Source of the DNA: Metarhizium brunneum
Taxonomy: Eukaryota; Ascomycota; Sordariomycetes; Hypocreales; Clavicipitaceae
Direction of reading: 5' to 3'
Length of the DNA stretch: 64,000 nt
NCBI RefSeq assembly: GCF_013426205.1
Contig: NC_089424.1
Coordinates: 2,542,001-2,606,000 of the forward strand
The notes under the pieces are model-generated. The model ran no database searches. It saw only the letters and a program-made list of their open reading frames with translations, and was not told where the DNA came from. Below are positions 48,547 through 58,275 of this stretch, in pieces (the first letter of the stretch is position 1; the number at the start of each line of letters is the position of its first letter). The position numbers and the translations under genes were made by a program.

Positions 48547-48635
48547 TAGACACACGGGGAATTGAACCCCGGACCTTTCATAAAGCTCTTTAGCTTGACA
48601 GTTATTCGATGCGAAACGAAAATCTAATTTGGTCT
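48547..48635 (-). pseudogene. tRNA-Ala(CGC)-like sequence lacking a D arm
   Basis: Read on the minus strand it keeps an anticodon stem TTCGT/ATGAA around TTCGCA (anticodon CGC) and an intron-like insert of about 28 nt after position 37. It also keeps GGTCC and a full T arm, CGGGG-TTCAATT-CCCCG. The intended acceptor strands AGACCAA and TGTGTCT pair only partly, and the D arm is reduced to about 8 nt. There is no T-run after the 3' end. It matches the better tRNA at 50857-50954 strongly in the anticodon and T arms. It is most likely a decayed paralogue or a tRNA-derived repeat. Confidence 0.5.
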
Positions 48636-48885
48636 TCCAGCACGGTAACTGGAGCTTTCAAGATGACATCCGGTTGGATACGAAAAAACAAGTAGTTGAG
48701 CCAAGGAACCGTTTGCTAGGAAGCTTGACCAGACCTGCATCGACCTGAGATAGTGATTGGGGAGTTTCGCAGAGAATTTGGAGTATAAATACTTGACCCT
48801 TTGCAAGATACTGGATGATCAATTGCCAAACTTGACGCCATGATGAGAAGCGAATGTAGGGAAGAAGAAACATGGCAAAACGACT

Positions 48886-48981
48886 ATCTCTTTAGCTGTC
48901 TACTAGCTTGTGGAGACTGCTCTGCCATATAATTTTCTTAAGTAAGCGAGTCTCCACAAGCTAGTGGGCAGCTAACGAGAT
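48886..48981. repeat. Imperfect inverted repeat, about 33-bp arms
   Basis: The left arm 48886-48918 contains CTACTAGCTTGTGGAGACT. The right arm 48949-48981 is its reverse complement with about three mismatches (ACTAGCTTGTGGAGACT on the minus strand). The loop is about 30 nt. It may be a tiny MITE-like element or a transcribed hairpin; no target-site duplication could be assigned. Confidence 0.8.
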
Positions 48982-50839
48982 TAATTGTGCCCGCTCCAAT
49001 AATTTTCTTTCTGTAAAATCACGATGTTAGCCAGTATACCGCGGTCCATATTTACTGTAGGTAACGGCAGGCACTCCCTTTGATGTGTTTTTTTTTCAGC
49101 TTGTTTTTCTTCTATCAATAGTAGACTGCTTCGCACAACCGGTACTGCTGTCTCTCAGAGCGCAACATTCTCATCTTTGATCTTGGTGCCGACTCTGGGT
49201 TAGGCCACAGCCAGTCGACCAACTTGTATGTAATTTCCTCGCTTAATGCGATGGCAAATGGAAAAAGCTTGACTAGACGGCCTAGCTCTAAAAGTTGATG
49301 CTGTTGTCGATGCTTGACTGTTATGGGCGATGTTGTATACTAAACATTTAAGTGTTTTATCCACGCTTAGGTTATTATATTTACCTTATTATCTATTTCT
49401 ATTATAAATATGTGTATTGGTGTGTTTATATAATAGGCGTGGCGGACATTTACTATTATGCGTGCTATTATACTGTCCGGTGCTTCTACGTTGCGCACTT
49501 CGTGGCCTTGGAAAGGTGGTTCTCCAGAATCTCGGACTTTGAAAGGTAGACGAGATGCTTGTATCCTACCCAATAATCGAGGCACCTGAGGCACCTAGGG
49601 TGTTTCCACGTGGGGATAAAACAGAGAAACTACTTTGTTAGGCGGCTCGGACGTGGTTCTGGAAGAAATAGAGGTAGAAGATCTTATTGGGAGTGCTGTT
49701 ATAGTAGGTGGAAAAGTTGTCGATACTTTTAGATAATCTTGTAGGGCGTCTTGACGTTGTAACGGAAGTTGATGTAGAACTAATCGTTCTTGTTACAGTA
49801 GCCTGCTCAGAGGGTACCGATAAAGTGTGGTCAACCCAGGTGTGCGTTAGTCAATAGTACTCCAGGATGCCGGTGATTGAACGTCCTTGGTATGTGGCAC
49901 TGTGCATGTTTCTCGAGCAAAAAAATGATTTGGATCCAAACCGGGTCTTAAGTTTTCTATTGGCCCGTATTTATCAAGTCCAAGCGCATTCAAGAAAAAT
50001 CACGAGATATTAATATTACGCCTACTTAACGCATCACTAAAGAAAAAGAGACTAGCCAACCTAAGAATCCCCATGTCGCAAACCCATCATGAAACCCGCA
50101 GCTATTATTATCGTATTGAACCTTGATTATTATTGTCTTGAATCGAGTATAATGCCCAAGAGATCTTCCCGAGACTTCCCATTAAACTGCTCCAAATAGT
50201 GGCTAACCATACTCCCTCAAGGACCATGGCCTTCCTTGCAGCGTGTACAGCACCTATCATTTGGCTTCACGGTTCCACTAATTTACGCAAAGAGAGTCGC
50301 GATATTGATAATCTTGTTGATATCTAAGGTGCTATTAGTGTTTACTTCGGGCTTTCGCGCGGCCTTGACTGCGGTTACGTTGTGAGTCGCTGGTAGACTT
50401 GGAGTCACGGTCAGAAGACCTATGTGACCTTATTGATCTCGTACCCAATCCTTTCCTGGCCCTCAAGCGGCTTTCAGGTCACCCCAGAAATGACTGTATA
50501 CCTTACTTCTCAACGTATTCAGTTATATCATTACAATATAATACAAATATAATTACCCAAATTCTGGGCTTTGAAATCACGTGAGGACCCACTTTTGTTA
50601 TAAGCTTAGAGTTTATAAGTGGAATTATTCAAAGACTAATAAATTATATTTATAAGTATTTTATTAGATTTAATATTAATTATTTTTAAAAACTACAAAA
50701 ATACAAAAATAAATTATATAGAAATACTTTAACTATTTGGTAAAATATATACAGGGGTTAGGCTAATAAAGTACTTTATATAGAAGGAGTATTAAATTAA
50801 CTAGCTAGTATTAACCTTATATAAAAAGAATTAACCAGC

Positions 50840-50846
50840 AAAAAAA
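50840..50846 (-). terminator. Pol III T-run terminator of the tRNA-Ala-like gene
   Basis: Seven consecutive T on the minus strand begin about 10 nt past the tRNA 3' end at 50857, the expected place and form for RNA polymerase III termination. Confidence 0.55.
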
Positions 50847-50856
50847 CTGGGAAGTT

Positions 50857-50954
50857 TGGACATTCAGGGAATCGAACCCTGGACCTTTCGCAAGGCCTTA
50901 TAACTTATTAGCTATTACTGCGAAGCGAATATTATACCCCTAAACTAAATGCCC
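50857..50954 (-). tRNA. tRNA-Ala(CGC)-like gene with a 26-nt intron
   Basis: The acceptor GGGCATT/AATGTCC pairs fully and has the G3:U70 alanine identity pair. The D arm GTTTAGGGGTATAAT resembles an A box (TAGTTTAGGGG). The anticodon stem TTCGC/GCGAA encloses the loop TTCGCA-T with anticodon CGC. The intron, 50893-50918, sits at the canonical 37/38 position. The variable loop is AGGTC, and the T arm CAGGG-TTCGATT-CCCTG contains the B box GGTTCGATTCC. Discriminator base is A. A T7 run follows at 50840-50846. The D stem is weak. Anticodon and structure point to a working gene, but its position in a decayed island means a tRNA-derived repeat must be considered. Confidence 0.62.
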
Positions 50955-51780
50955 CTAATTTACTTTAAACCGACTTATTTTAAACTATATAGCTAGTTGC
51001 CAGACCCTACCGGCAGCGGCGGCGGCGGCGGCGGGGCTAATTAATGGTCGCACCCGAAAAACAATTACTTAGCTTGTCTGGAAGTCCCTATTTAAAGGGA
51101 TATTTTCCTGTAGAAGGTACTCCTTCGTGCCTTCCGCGGTTCCTGGCGTTGCCGCGGTTAGTTCTACGACTGCGGGCGGCAGGAGCGACATTGATCCATG
51201 ATTTTAACCTTGGCCTTATAATTTTCTTGCGCCTAATTTAATATTATCGTGGCCGCTGGTCTTTTATCACTTCCTTAATCTTGCTTTATGCTATTAGTTT
51301 ACGTGGAAACGTTATCTGGCTCGTCAGGGAAACATGACATGTAATGGCAATATATGGTGGTATGTGCTTTTTTTTAGCGCGTGTGGCGGCTTTTGGCACC
51401 TTTTAAAGTGCCTGGATGATCTGAGATTCGGGTACAGTTACGAGGGTCACAAGCCGTGCCACACGCCCAGCTAATGTCACTACTGATATTTTCCAGTTAG
51501 GAGGTATTAACTCCTTCGTGCCTTCCGTGGTTCCTAATATAGAATGGCACTGATCAAATAGCAGGCCCCAGATGGGTACCTGTCTTTACAACGACGAAGA
51601 AAAAAGGCAAATTAATCGACCCAAAATCGATAACAGCAGCAGGGCAGTGGGAGCAGCGGCGTCATACACAGAGTGTATGCACAGAAGAAACGTCAAGATG
51701 ACCAGTTGAAACTTTTTTTTACAATGTAAAACTATCTCTACGAAGATATTAGGCTCCCAATTTTTTTTTGCGCGGAATTT
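50955..51780. other. AT-rich island, second part: short repeats, no gene
   Basis: It contains a (GGC)n run at about 51016-51035, and two copies of a 25-base string beginning CTCCTTCGTGCCTTCCG at about 51119 and 51509. The two copies differ by C/T in CCG(C/T)GGTTCCT. No open frame has a domain. Confidence 0.55.
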
Positions 51781-52100
51781 CATGCCCGGTGAAGGGAAGG
51801 AGCGGACGAGGAAGTCGAGCTGTTAAGGAAGGAGCGTCCAAGGAAGGAGCGGGCGAGCAAGTCGAGCAGACGAGGAAGGAGCGGTCGAGGAAGTCAAGTG
51901 GTCGAGGAAGGAGCGGTTGAGGAAGAAGCGGTTGAGGAAGAAGCGGTTGAGGAAGAAGCGGTTGAGGAAGAAGCGGTTGAGGAAGAAGCGGTTGAGGAAG
52001 AAGCGGTTGAGGAAGAAGCGGTTGAGGAAGAAGCAGTCAAGGAAGTTGGTCGAGGAAGGAGCGGACGAGCAAGTCGAGCAGACGAGGAAGGAGCGTCCAA
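51781..52100. repeat. Minisatellite with a 15-bp unit GTTGAGGAAGAAGCG
   Basis: Eight head-to-tail copies at 51916-52035 are nearly perfect. They are flanked on both sides by degenerate units of the form GTCGAGGAAGGAGCG. A 29-base segment containing GAGCAAGTCGAGCAGACGAG is repeated on both sides of the core (about 51855 and 52068). Because 15 is a multiple of three, frames stay open on both strands (AVEEE repeats plus, SSSTA repeats minus). Nothing else supports a protein. Confidence 0.92.
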
Positions 52101-52494
52101 TTTGGCGACGTCAGTTGAAATTCAATGACAAAAATCTGCAAACGCTTCGCGAATTCCTATATAAAATCCACTAAATCTTAATTTAATCAAGAATATCTTG
52201 ACGAAATTGGATTAAGGGAATTATATTTCACACAGCGCTATTGGTAATTTCAAATACAGCATCGAATCACGGCAAAGAAATCCCTGGGACGTTGTGTCAC
52301 ATACTCGTTGGCGGCTGTGCTGGGAACCTACGGGCTTGCATCGATGCTTCTGTATTTGAACAGTTTGTCTCGTGTATCGCTCGTTGATATCGAATGCATA
52401 CAGCTCATCTAATCAGTCTACAGAGAGAAAGCGAATCAGCTTTCAACTTTAACATGGACGTACGGCCCAAAGTGTCTTTCATACAGCCCGAATG

Positions 52495-52920
52495 CTAGAG
52501 TAGCTTGAGGCCGGCTGACGAACTACGAGTGCCGTCCCGGGGACTACAAATACAGCCTCTGGCAATATGTATATTCCCATGGCCAAGAATACGCTTACAT
52601 GTCAAATGTAGGTACACCTCTACGTTGGTAGCGAGTAAACGCCCCCCTTCCTGTCCCCAGTAGAGTCGAGAAAGTCTGTCATTATTCCAGGACTTGCCAC
52701 CCGCTGCAAACGCCGACTCATATAAAGCCCCGAACAAAACTGTAAACAGTGAAGTCAGTGCTCCATACACAGGTTGCGGATCTTGCCCAGCTCCTCCCCT
52801 GCGCATGTACTCACCCGGGCGGGTAAAACCGCAAAACTCGGCTTGTCTCTGCCCGGCTTCGTTGATCAAATACCTGGCACCGACGGATTGGTAAGGGTTT
52901 TCGAATGCTATTATTCTCAT
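52495..52920 (-). CDS. Possible small hypothetical gene (two exons), uncertain
   Basis: Minus-strand frame from ATG at 52920, 141 codons if unspliced. A well-formed fungal intron, 52740-52814 (75 nt, GTGAGT, branch CTGAC, acceptor TTTACAG), would join GFTRP to VLFGALYESAFAAGG while keeping the frame. The part before it (YQSVGARYLINEAGQRQ) and after it (SWNNDRLSRLYWGQEGG) read like protein, with mixed codon use. No signal peptide, domain or known family was recognised. It sits at the edge of the AT-rich island and may be a fragment or a decaying gene; an upstream exon is possible. Confidence 0.3.
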   Translation of the reverse strand: MRIIAFENPYQSVGARYLINEAGQRQAEFCGFTRPGEYMRRGGAGQDPQPVYGALTSLFTVLFGALYESAFAAGGKSWNNDRLSRLYWGQEGGRLLATNVEVYLHLTCKRILGHGNIHIARGCICSPRDGTRSSSAGLKLL

Positions 52921-54052
52921 AGACCTAAGCGATTAAGCCGAGATAGGAAACGATGTGATAGGTCCACCTGGTCTTGGGCTCTTGAGACACTTCTTAAACA
53001 GTCAGCGGTCTAGATTCCCCCTTGTAATCATCAGCCAACCAATCATTTCAACTTGTCAACGTAACAAAAATGCAATAATAGGCAGCGCGTGATTCTCAGC
53101 TAGACATTTGCTTTTGCAGTCCGTGAGTCAAACTCGACACCGGATTTGCCAGATCGTCGATCTAGAGAGTAATGGGAATGTGAAAGCGCAGAGATCAGCG
53201 TTTTCCGAGCCCGAGGTCCATGCCGTTGGGATAGTGTACACTGTGTGGTGCCCGAAAAGAAAAGAAGACACGAGAAGGTATTGTCTTGCCTTGTCTTGCA
53301 GCCGACGATGGATACATAACGTCTTGCGGCAGCCTGTAAGTCTGTAAGCCTGCTCTGTAGCCAGAATATCAAGTTTGGAGGGGTTTCTATACTGCACCAT
53401 CTAGCAAGGCTGCATGCCAACATCTATGGCACGGTGATGATGCAGAACATATTCTCCGTGGCGCCTCTAAACTTGTTGTTTAGATGATCCCTCTAGTTAG
53501 GGCGTATATGCATGGTTCACAACTTCACAACCCAGTTCTGGTCTGAAGCCCTTATCCAACTCGAATCGGTTCAACGGAATGAGAGAGGATTTTCAGACGA
53601 TAACTTGAATTGTCTGATTATGGTAAAAGGACGGCTATGTACATGGTACTGGTATGCGTACCTAGGTAGTTGACACGAAACGCGGCTCTTGCCAGTCGCC
53701 ATCAACGGCAGGCGAGAGATTGGTGACTTGAAAGTCGACAAACAGTGCCATAAAGATATTCAAACCTATAGCAGGACACAAACCTGAGTCTTGATTGCCA
53801 TGTAAGTAAGTCCCGTTGATTAGTGACAGGGCCCTGAAGATATTCAGAAGCACGTGCTTCGTGCGACGCACCTTCCTCCTCTTGTGTTCAGTCCTCAAGT
53901 CCTCAAGTTCCACTTAATGATTCCTCGTCTCATCTCAAGGCCACGCCGTCTTGCTCAAAGTCGCGTATATATGTGCGTGAACCCAAGGGTATGCCGTACT
54001 AGCTAGTTCTCGTCTTTTTTTTCTTTTTTTCTCAGTTTTCTTTTTTCGAACT
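52921..54052. other. Intergenic, nothing seen
   Basis: 1.1 kb between the uncertain small gene and the 2EXR gene. Minus-strand frames at 53100-53423 and 53662-53913 show no domain. The last 60 bases are T-rich and belong to the 3'UTR of the 2EXR gene. Confidence 0.5.
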
Positions 54053-55054
54053 TTATACAAGTTTTATCGCTCCCTGCCCGTGACGTACTCGTCGGTGGTC
54101 AGATGATGGTTCACCCAGGTCTTCAGAACCGTCCCATCGCAGTGAAAATGTCAGAATACGCTCAACCATGATCCATCTCATTCGGTTGGCAGATGTGTCG
54201 CTTTCCGTGCTCCCTTGCTCGATAATGGTCGACCAAGGCCAAATCTGTTTCCATTTGCCTGCTTTGTTGTCTTTCCTGTTGGCATTGTACTTGCCATCAA
54301 CAAAGACAATCTTGGACACCATCCTCTGCCGGCCGTGGTTCAGCATTTGACAGTCCGTTTTGCCGCACCTCCCTTCTCGCAGGATGAGCTTGGTCTCTGG
54401 TTCGTTCAGGTCTAATGGAGCAATCTCAATGATGTTCTCGTCGACCCAGTATCGGAACTGTCGTGCCGTTTTTCGAAGACGAACTTCGCACGGCACGTCC
54501 TTGTCGACCCCTACCATCCAAGACCGATCCACCTCGCCGATCTTTATGATCCAAAGATCTCGCAAGTTTGGAAACCAAAACTTGTCAAACTCGATTTTGC
54601 CGTCGTGTCCGCCAGGGTAGCATCGTGCGAGATACTCCGAGTAATGGCACGGGCCGTCTATGCGGCCATCGTCGGGAAAGCAGTCCCAGAACGCGAGCCG
54701 TTGCACGCGCAGCGCCAACTCCTCCAGTGGCATATTCGGACTCTGGTCCGAAATATTGGCGTCACAAACCAATATATCTCGTGAAAAGTGAAACCATGAC
54801 CCGCGCCCGACTGATTCATAGCCTTGTCGAGTCTCTGCGCGGGCCTCCGCATTCAACTGCGTGACCGAGGGCAATGGATATGCCTGCTTTTGGTGAACCA
54901 GGTCGTCCAAGATGACAACCCGGGGTTCCACGGCGCAGGACCATATCTTGAGTCGAAGCTCAGTAGGTAACTCGGCAAATGTTGCCATTTGGTAGCAACG
55001 TTGGCTTCGTGTACACTCGCTCTTTGAGTCACCACAACACTGTGGAGCCGCCAT
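54053..55054 (-). CDS. 2EXR-domain protein
   Basis: Single exon, 333 aa, from ATG at 55054. The 2EXR (F-box-like) domain starts at about residue 25 with FAELPTELRLKIWSCAVEPR, the defining LP-x-E-(L)-R-x-x-I-W motif. This is followed by LPSVTQLNAEARAETRQGYE and a hydrophobic region containing FDKFWFPNLRDLW. These proteins are very numerous in filamentous ascomycetes, often fast-evolving, and of unknown function. The C-terminal third has a Trp-rich patch (KWKQIWPWS) and no further domain. No introns are needed. Confidence 0.78.
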   Translation of the reverse strand: MAAPQCCGDSKSECTRSQRCYQMATFAELPTELRLKIWSCAVEPRVVILDDLVHQKQAYPLPSVTQLNAEARAETRQGYESVGRGSWFHFSRDILVCDANISDQSPNMPLEELALRVQRLAFWDCFPDDGRIDGPCHYSEYLARCYPGGHDGKIEFDKFWFPNLRDLWIIKIGEVDRSWMVGVDKDVPCEVRLRKTARQFRYWVDENIIEIAPLDLNEPETKLILREGRCGKTDCQMLNHGRQRMVSKIVFVDGKYNANRKDNKAGKWKQIWPWSTIIEQGSTESDTSANRMRWIMVERILTFSLRWDGSEDLGEPSSDHRRVRHGQGAIKLV

Positions 55055-56300
55055 CTTCTGATGGTATTTCGAGTTGTCCTCGGGGCCGCTGGGGATTGTC
55101 TATGGCGGCTCTGTTTATATTTGAAGGGGAAAGAGGCAATTTAGTTTCAGCCCCGTCCCAAGCTGTCGGGACTCGGGACATGAATGGGGCCAGATTTGTA
55201 CAGCTGAATCAATGTGGCGGACTACTCACAACTGAACACGCAAGGGAAACAAGGACGTGGCGCTACTTATCGTCCGGCAAAAAGCGCAACGCCATCGTCA
55301 TTATCTAACGGGTCCGAGCCGTATGCGGTCTGGCTCGGTCGCTTCGGAGCGCTTGCTGAAGACATCGTCGACATGGTTGACTGACAAAAGACACACACTG
55401 TGTCACAGACACCAGGGTTGGGGACCAGCTTCACCGACGGTCTGTTCCCAGTGTTCCCAGTGTTCCCAGCGGCTAGCTGCATCATGTTGGGTTCATCACT
55501 CGGCCAACAATCCAATAGGCGTTATGGTTTGAATGAATTGAGCTCCATGGACTCCTTACATCCCATGTAATGGCAAGGTCGTGTCTCAGGAACTTGCATA
55601 GAGAAAAGCACGGGGAGCCGCATGACAGGTAGCAACTTGGTGCGAACTCTCGGGACGGTCCTCATGCAAATCGCGGGGGGGGCGGCCACGATCCGCATCT
55701 TTTCCTGTTTTGTGCCCGTTCGCCATGTATGCCAAGGGCCAATCCGGGCGCAACTTTCAGACTGTAGCAGAATCTCACTGGTGTTGCCATTGCGCGACGG
55801 GAACGATGCATGGTCACTGCATTGACGACGCGGCGCCAACCCGCGATGGCGATGGTGTTGTGAGCGACATCGGGCGGTTGCCACGTTGCCCACCGGTGCA
55901 GCTTTCTTGTGGACGTATCTACCCGACTCCCTGGCGGTTTTGCACGCTTCCGTTGGCTCACCTTGCACAGTCACCATGCATCTTGTCTTATCATTTGGTC
56001 TCCTGGTCCAAGGTGATGGACAAGCAGAGGAGGTGACAAGGTTTCCGCACTGTAAGCATCAAATGTCTTTCCATCCACATACAAGGTTCCATGCATCCCA
56101 AGGTTGCACTCTATTATCCTGGAACCCAATCAGATTCGGACTCTTATTAGACAACCGGACCAGATTCTTCACCTTGATCTCAATCTGACGGAGGCACCGA
56201 GACACGTGAAGAAGAACCGCTAAAACAGTTTTGGTCCTTGAATGGATTTGTATTATAATCAGAATGACTAAAATGTTGATAAGCGTACATTTCGGGAACC
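55055..56300. other. Intergenic, nothing seen except a short repeat
   Basis: 1.2 kb upstream of the 2EXR gene and downstream of the hydrolase gene. It contains three tandem copies of GTTCCCAGT at about 55442-55469. No frame with a domain was seen. Confidence 0.55.
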
Positions 56301-57417
56301 TCAGAGCCGACTAGTCTGTTCCGCAGCGTCGTCAAGGAACTCGTTTATCAGACCCGAGAATACGGTGGCGTGCTGGAAAAGAAACCCGTGGCCTGAATCG
56401 GGATACAAGTGAAGTTGAGCATTCGCGTGGCTGAGTTTCTTCCACATGAGGATACTGTTTTCTGTTGGCAGTAGAAGATCATTACATCCTAGAGATGATT
56501 CAAGTCAGACGAAGCCGCTCGTGGTTGACAGACTCGGAGATGAGTTTTGCTGTGAAAAACACACGTGTGTAATAAAAAACAAACGTACCATTCGCAATCA
56601 GCACCGGAAGCCGAAGTTCATGGAAGCGGTCGTACGATGCACCCGCGGCCTGTTTAGGATCCATAAACTTGACGAATGAAACAGCCTGCCTATGGGCGTT
56701 TTCAGCATCAACATAATCTGATCTGTCAGATCGAGCCTTGGCTATGCGGTCCCAGGCGGCTATGCCTGCGGCCTGGCTGCGCTCCGAGGTATGAAAGAAG
56801 CCATCTAGAAAGGCCCTGCGGTGCTCCTCGACAGTCACAGCGGCTTTGAGCTGGTTGAAGGGCTCGAGCGGCGCCTTTACAACACCGTCGCCAGTGCTCG
56901 GAGCGGTGCCGCAGAGAATCAGGCTTCGCACGAGCGAGGGAGCGTCGAGGGCAACCATCTGTGCGACGCATCCTCCCATCGAGAAGCCCATCACGTCCGC
57001 TCGCCGGATCCCAATCGCCCTCATCACGTTGACGTAGTTCTTGGCCCAGTCCGCAAACGTCCTGCCTACTTGGCCCTGCGACCGTCCAACACCGGCGTTA
57101 TCAATGAGCACGACCGGCCGGCGCCCAGCCAGCGGATTGATCAATGCCGGATCCCAATGGTCCATTGTGCCCCTGGAGGAGAGAAAGACGGGGACCACGA
57201 CCCGCGTCAGCCAGACTGTGACGTTTCCCGAGATTCAAACAGAAACGAGGCCCGGGGGGGAGGGGGAGGGGAGCAAATAGCAAATACTATCACTGACCAA
57301 CCTGAAGTGCATGAACAGAACCAACGGCACGCCGTACGCCCTCCCCAGTCGCCGGTATGCAAACCGCGTCCCCCCAACATTCACGTACTGATTTTGCGCA
57401 GTCTCATAGGTAGCCAT
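56301..57417 (-). CDS. Alpha/beta hydrolase
   Basis: Exons are 57417-57302, 57172-56589 and 56488-56301; introns are 57173-57301 (129 nt) and 56489-56588 (100 nt). The protein is 295 aa. It has the fold's N-terminal strands (YVNVGGTRFAYRRLG, PLVLFMHFRGTMDHWDP), an NAGVGRS loop, and the nucleophile elbow MGFSMGG with Ser103. The acid is probably Asp237 in ANGCNDLLLP, directly after intron 2. The histidine is His267 in DSGHGFLFQ. The triad is therefore complete only when all three exons are joined. It resembles bacterial-type esterases or haloperoxidase-like hydrolases that are common in fungi. There is no signal peptide. The substrate is unknown. The start is the first in-frame ATG (MATYETAQ). 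Confidence 0.93.
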
Positions 57418-58275
57418 GACCGATGCCAAAAAAAAAAGACAGGCGTATCTCGTCCTTTTCACCTCCCAACGGCTCTAGCTCAAGACAGGTGCGCCTTGGG
57501 ACGGCGATCGGTCCTTCCCCCGCGATACCCGTCCCAGCCGAGGTTCTCGACGGCACGTCAGCTGACCCATGGTTGGAGCGGCGGGAATCTGGGCCAGCTC
57601 ATCGCAAGGCAAGAAATTGTGCTTGGCGTTTCAAAATGGCAAATCTGGGGTAGAATGGACCTGTTTCTATTTTTGTGCCTCTGAGGTAAAGTTTGTTGGT
57701 TGGGGCATACATTATGTATGCTCCGTACAATACATGTCCTTGCTTTGCAGCGTGGTGCGTTGTTTCAGAAACTGCCCCCCTCCCCTTCTTCCTGCACGTC
57801 CAAATTCATGTAGCTATTCGTTTTCAGGGTATTTTCCAATTGGCCTGTTGGGCAGGTTGTTGGTTTTGGCAGAGTTGGGCAGCGCAACCGTATTTTTCGG
57901 ATTGCCTTTTTCGGGTGACGAGCGGACAATGGGGAGCAACGGGCTACGGATACCGAGTGCGGTGACGGCAATTCCGAGCCCAAGTGAATTCGTGGGCGCT
58001 TTTACGAGCGTACACAAGGTATATTAGTAGTATATTGGATCTCCGTCTCGAGCGAGCGTCAGGTGTGAGAATCTGGTCTAGTCTTTCCTTTGGAGCCATT
58101 ACGCCCCCTCCTCCCCTGATAAATAACGCCGTGCTAATTGATATAAATGTACTCCATGCAATATATTCGTCGGTATAACAAAGTAACGGCCCGTCCCGTG
58201 AAGCAACTCCTTTCTCCGCAGTATTTCCCCCTTTCAAGCTTTGGCGCGTCTATTGTTAGCCATTCGCATGGCTCT
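57418..58275. other. Intergenic, nothing seen
   Basis: 0.86 kb upstream of the hydrolase gene. It has an A10 tract near 57428 and a TCCGTAC motif near 57722. Open frames in the region have no domain. Confidence 0.55.

Larger units (their letters stand above)
48636..50856. other. AT-rich island, first part: decayed sequence, no intact gene
   Basis: AT-rich with long stretches of TA-rich simple sequence. A minus-strand frame at about 48840-48600, beginning MASSLAIDHP, runs protein-like across one TAG up to the tRNA-like pseudogene and may be a gene relic; I cannot name it. A hairpin lies at 48886-48981. The pattern is what repeat-induced point mutation leaves behind, but no identifiable transposon protein remains. 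Confidence 0.5.

Noticed and set aside
51898..52128. Frame encoding AVEEE repeats (and SSSTA repeats on the other strand)
   Set aside because: A direct consequence of the 15-bp minisatellite; no non-repetitive coding sequence, no splice signals, no domain.
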